Shown: positions 63,636-64,000 of the stretch, piece by piece
Position numbering within the stretch: the first letter of the stretch is position 1
Layout: every line of letters starts with the position of its first letter
Assembly: GCA_028277645.1 (NCBI GenBank)
Contig: JANQFV010000066.1
Span: 1-64,000, forward strand
Source of the DNA: Phycisphaerae bacterium
Lineage (GTDB): Bacteria; Planctomycetota; Phycisphaerae; UBA1845; Fen-1342
DNA: 64,000 nt
Direction of reading: 5' to 3'
Translations under genes and position numbers: made by a program
Notes under the pieces: generated by a model
The model's input: the letters and a program-made list of their open reading frames with translations, nothing else
What the model was told of the DNA's origin: nothing
The model's database searches: none

Positions 63636-64000
63636 ATGAACCGCAAGTCATGGGGTAGTGTGTTGTTCCTGACGGCAGGGCTGGGTGTGCTGGTCGGCTG
63701 TTCCGGGCACGCCGGAACGGCCTACATTGTCCACCGGCCAGACTGGGACTACGCCAGCTATGAACGCGTCGCGGTACTCCCGGGCCGCAGTGAGGCGGAC
63801 GGCGGCGCGGATCACGCGGCACGGCTCGCGGATCGGCTGACATCGTTACTGGCGGACAACGGACAGTTCACGGTGCTCAGCCGCGGCGAGCTGGCGGACG
63901 TGTTCCGCGAGCAGGACCTGTCGCGCGTCGCCGACGCGATCGATGAGGGCACGGCGTTGCCGGAGGGGCAGATCGAGGTGGCGCAGGTTCTCGTTTCCGT
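63636..64000 (+). CDS. CsgG/LpoB-like lipoprotein (3' end outside window)
   Basis: About 121 codons before the window edge. ATG 63636 has GAGGAG seven bases upstream. A lipoprotein signal ends in LGVLVGC (Cys about residue 20). The mature part opens with YERVAVLPGRSEADGG then ARLADRLTSLLADNGQFTVL and SRGELADVFREQDLS, the pattern of CsgG/LpoB/DUF-type outer-membrane lipoproteins that start with a 'VAVLPF' strand and a long helix. The rest is not seen, so a more exact family call is not possible. Confidence 0.75.
   Translation, partial: MNRKSWGSVLFLTAGLGVLVGCSGHAGTAYIVHRPDWDYASYERVAVLPGRSEADGGADHAARLADRLTSLLADNGQFTVLSRGELADVFREQDLSRVADAIDEGTALPEGQIEVAQVLVS

Overview
The window is GC-rich bacterial DNA, most consistent with a member of the Planctomycetota and probably a Phycisphaerae-like lineage. 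Three secreted proteins end in dockerin-like C-termini, two of them with the 'GDxNCDGxVDFxDINPFVDAL' style common in that group. There are histone H1-like lysine-rich sequences. The flagellar cluster ends in a WhiG/FliA-type sigma factor followed by a small acidic protein. The taxonomic call is an inference from these features; no rRNA or other marker gene is present. I recognised no tRNA, rRNA, CRISPR array, insertion sequence or prophage.

Region 1 (1-29.1 kb) is a motility locus. It opens with a GAF-GGDEF diguanylate cyclase on the minus strand, cut by the window edge. Divergent from it is one long rightward gene train: a membrane-anchored TPR protein, a FlgN-like chaperone, a soluble histidine kinase, a sigma54 response regulator, flgB, flgC, fliE, fliF, fliG, fliH, fliI, fliJ, a motE-like gene, fliK, flgD, flgE, flbD, fliL, fliN, fliO, fliP, fliQ, fliR, flhB, flhA, flhF, flhG, a small membrane protein, fliA and a small acidic protein. 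A close sigma54 -24/-12 element lies just after the activator gene and before flgB. A sigma28-like element lies before the small membrane protein and fliA. Together these suggest the usual hierarchy of kinase/activator, then sigma54 genes, then FliA. fliM, motA/motB, rod, late hook and filament genes are not here.

Region 2 (29.2-42.2 kb) holds housekeeping and DNA-related genes: efp, ppa, a catalytically degenerate UvrC paralogue next to a FabZ-like dehydratase, a 63-residue histone H1/Hc1-like gene divergent from a uvrC that lacks its HhH end, hppD, a secreted dockerin protein, a pyruvate phosphate dikinase with an 83-residue histone-like lysine-rich tail, an O-methyltransferase and mgtE.

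Region 3 (42.4-47.8 kb) encodes envelope and secreted proteins: a C-type-lectin lipoprotein, a Spy-like lipoprotein, a large Ig/Lcl/dockerin protein and an arylsulfotransferase-like dockerin protein.

Region 4 (47.9-64 kb) is metabolic and regulatory: a small coiled protein, a YceI protein, pterin carbinolamine dehydratase, homogentisate dioxygenase (with hppD and phhB giving part of phenylalanine/tyrosine catabolism), gcvH-gcvP, a papain-like protease, a CHASE2-cyclase, pgi, manC, an ATP-grasp enzyme, an SH3b protein and two lipoproteins, the last cut by the window end.

A dispersed inverted-repeat family (core AGATCCCTC...GGGATGAC) occurs at three places, each between convergent genes. The strongest candidates for something new are the kinase-histone-tail fusion, the inactive-looking UvrC paralogue, the altered FlhF/FlhG pair and the unassigned small proteins that flank fliA.
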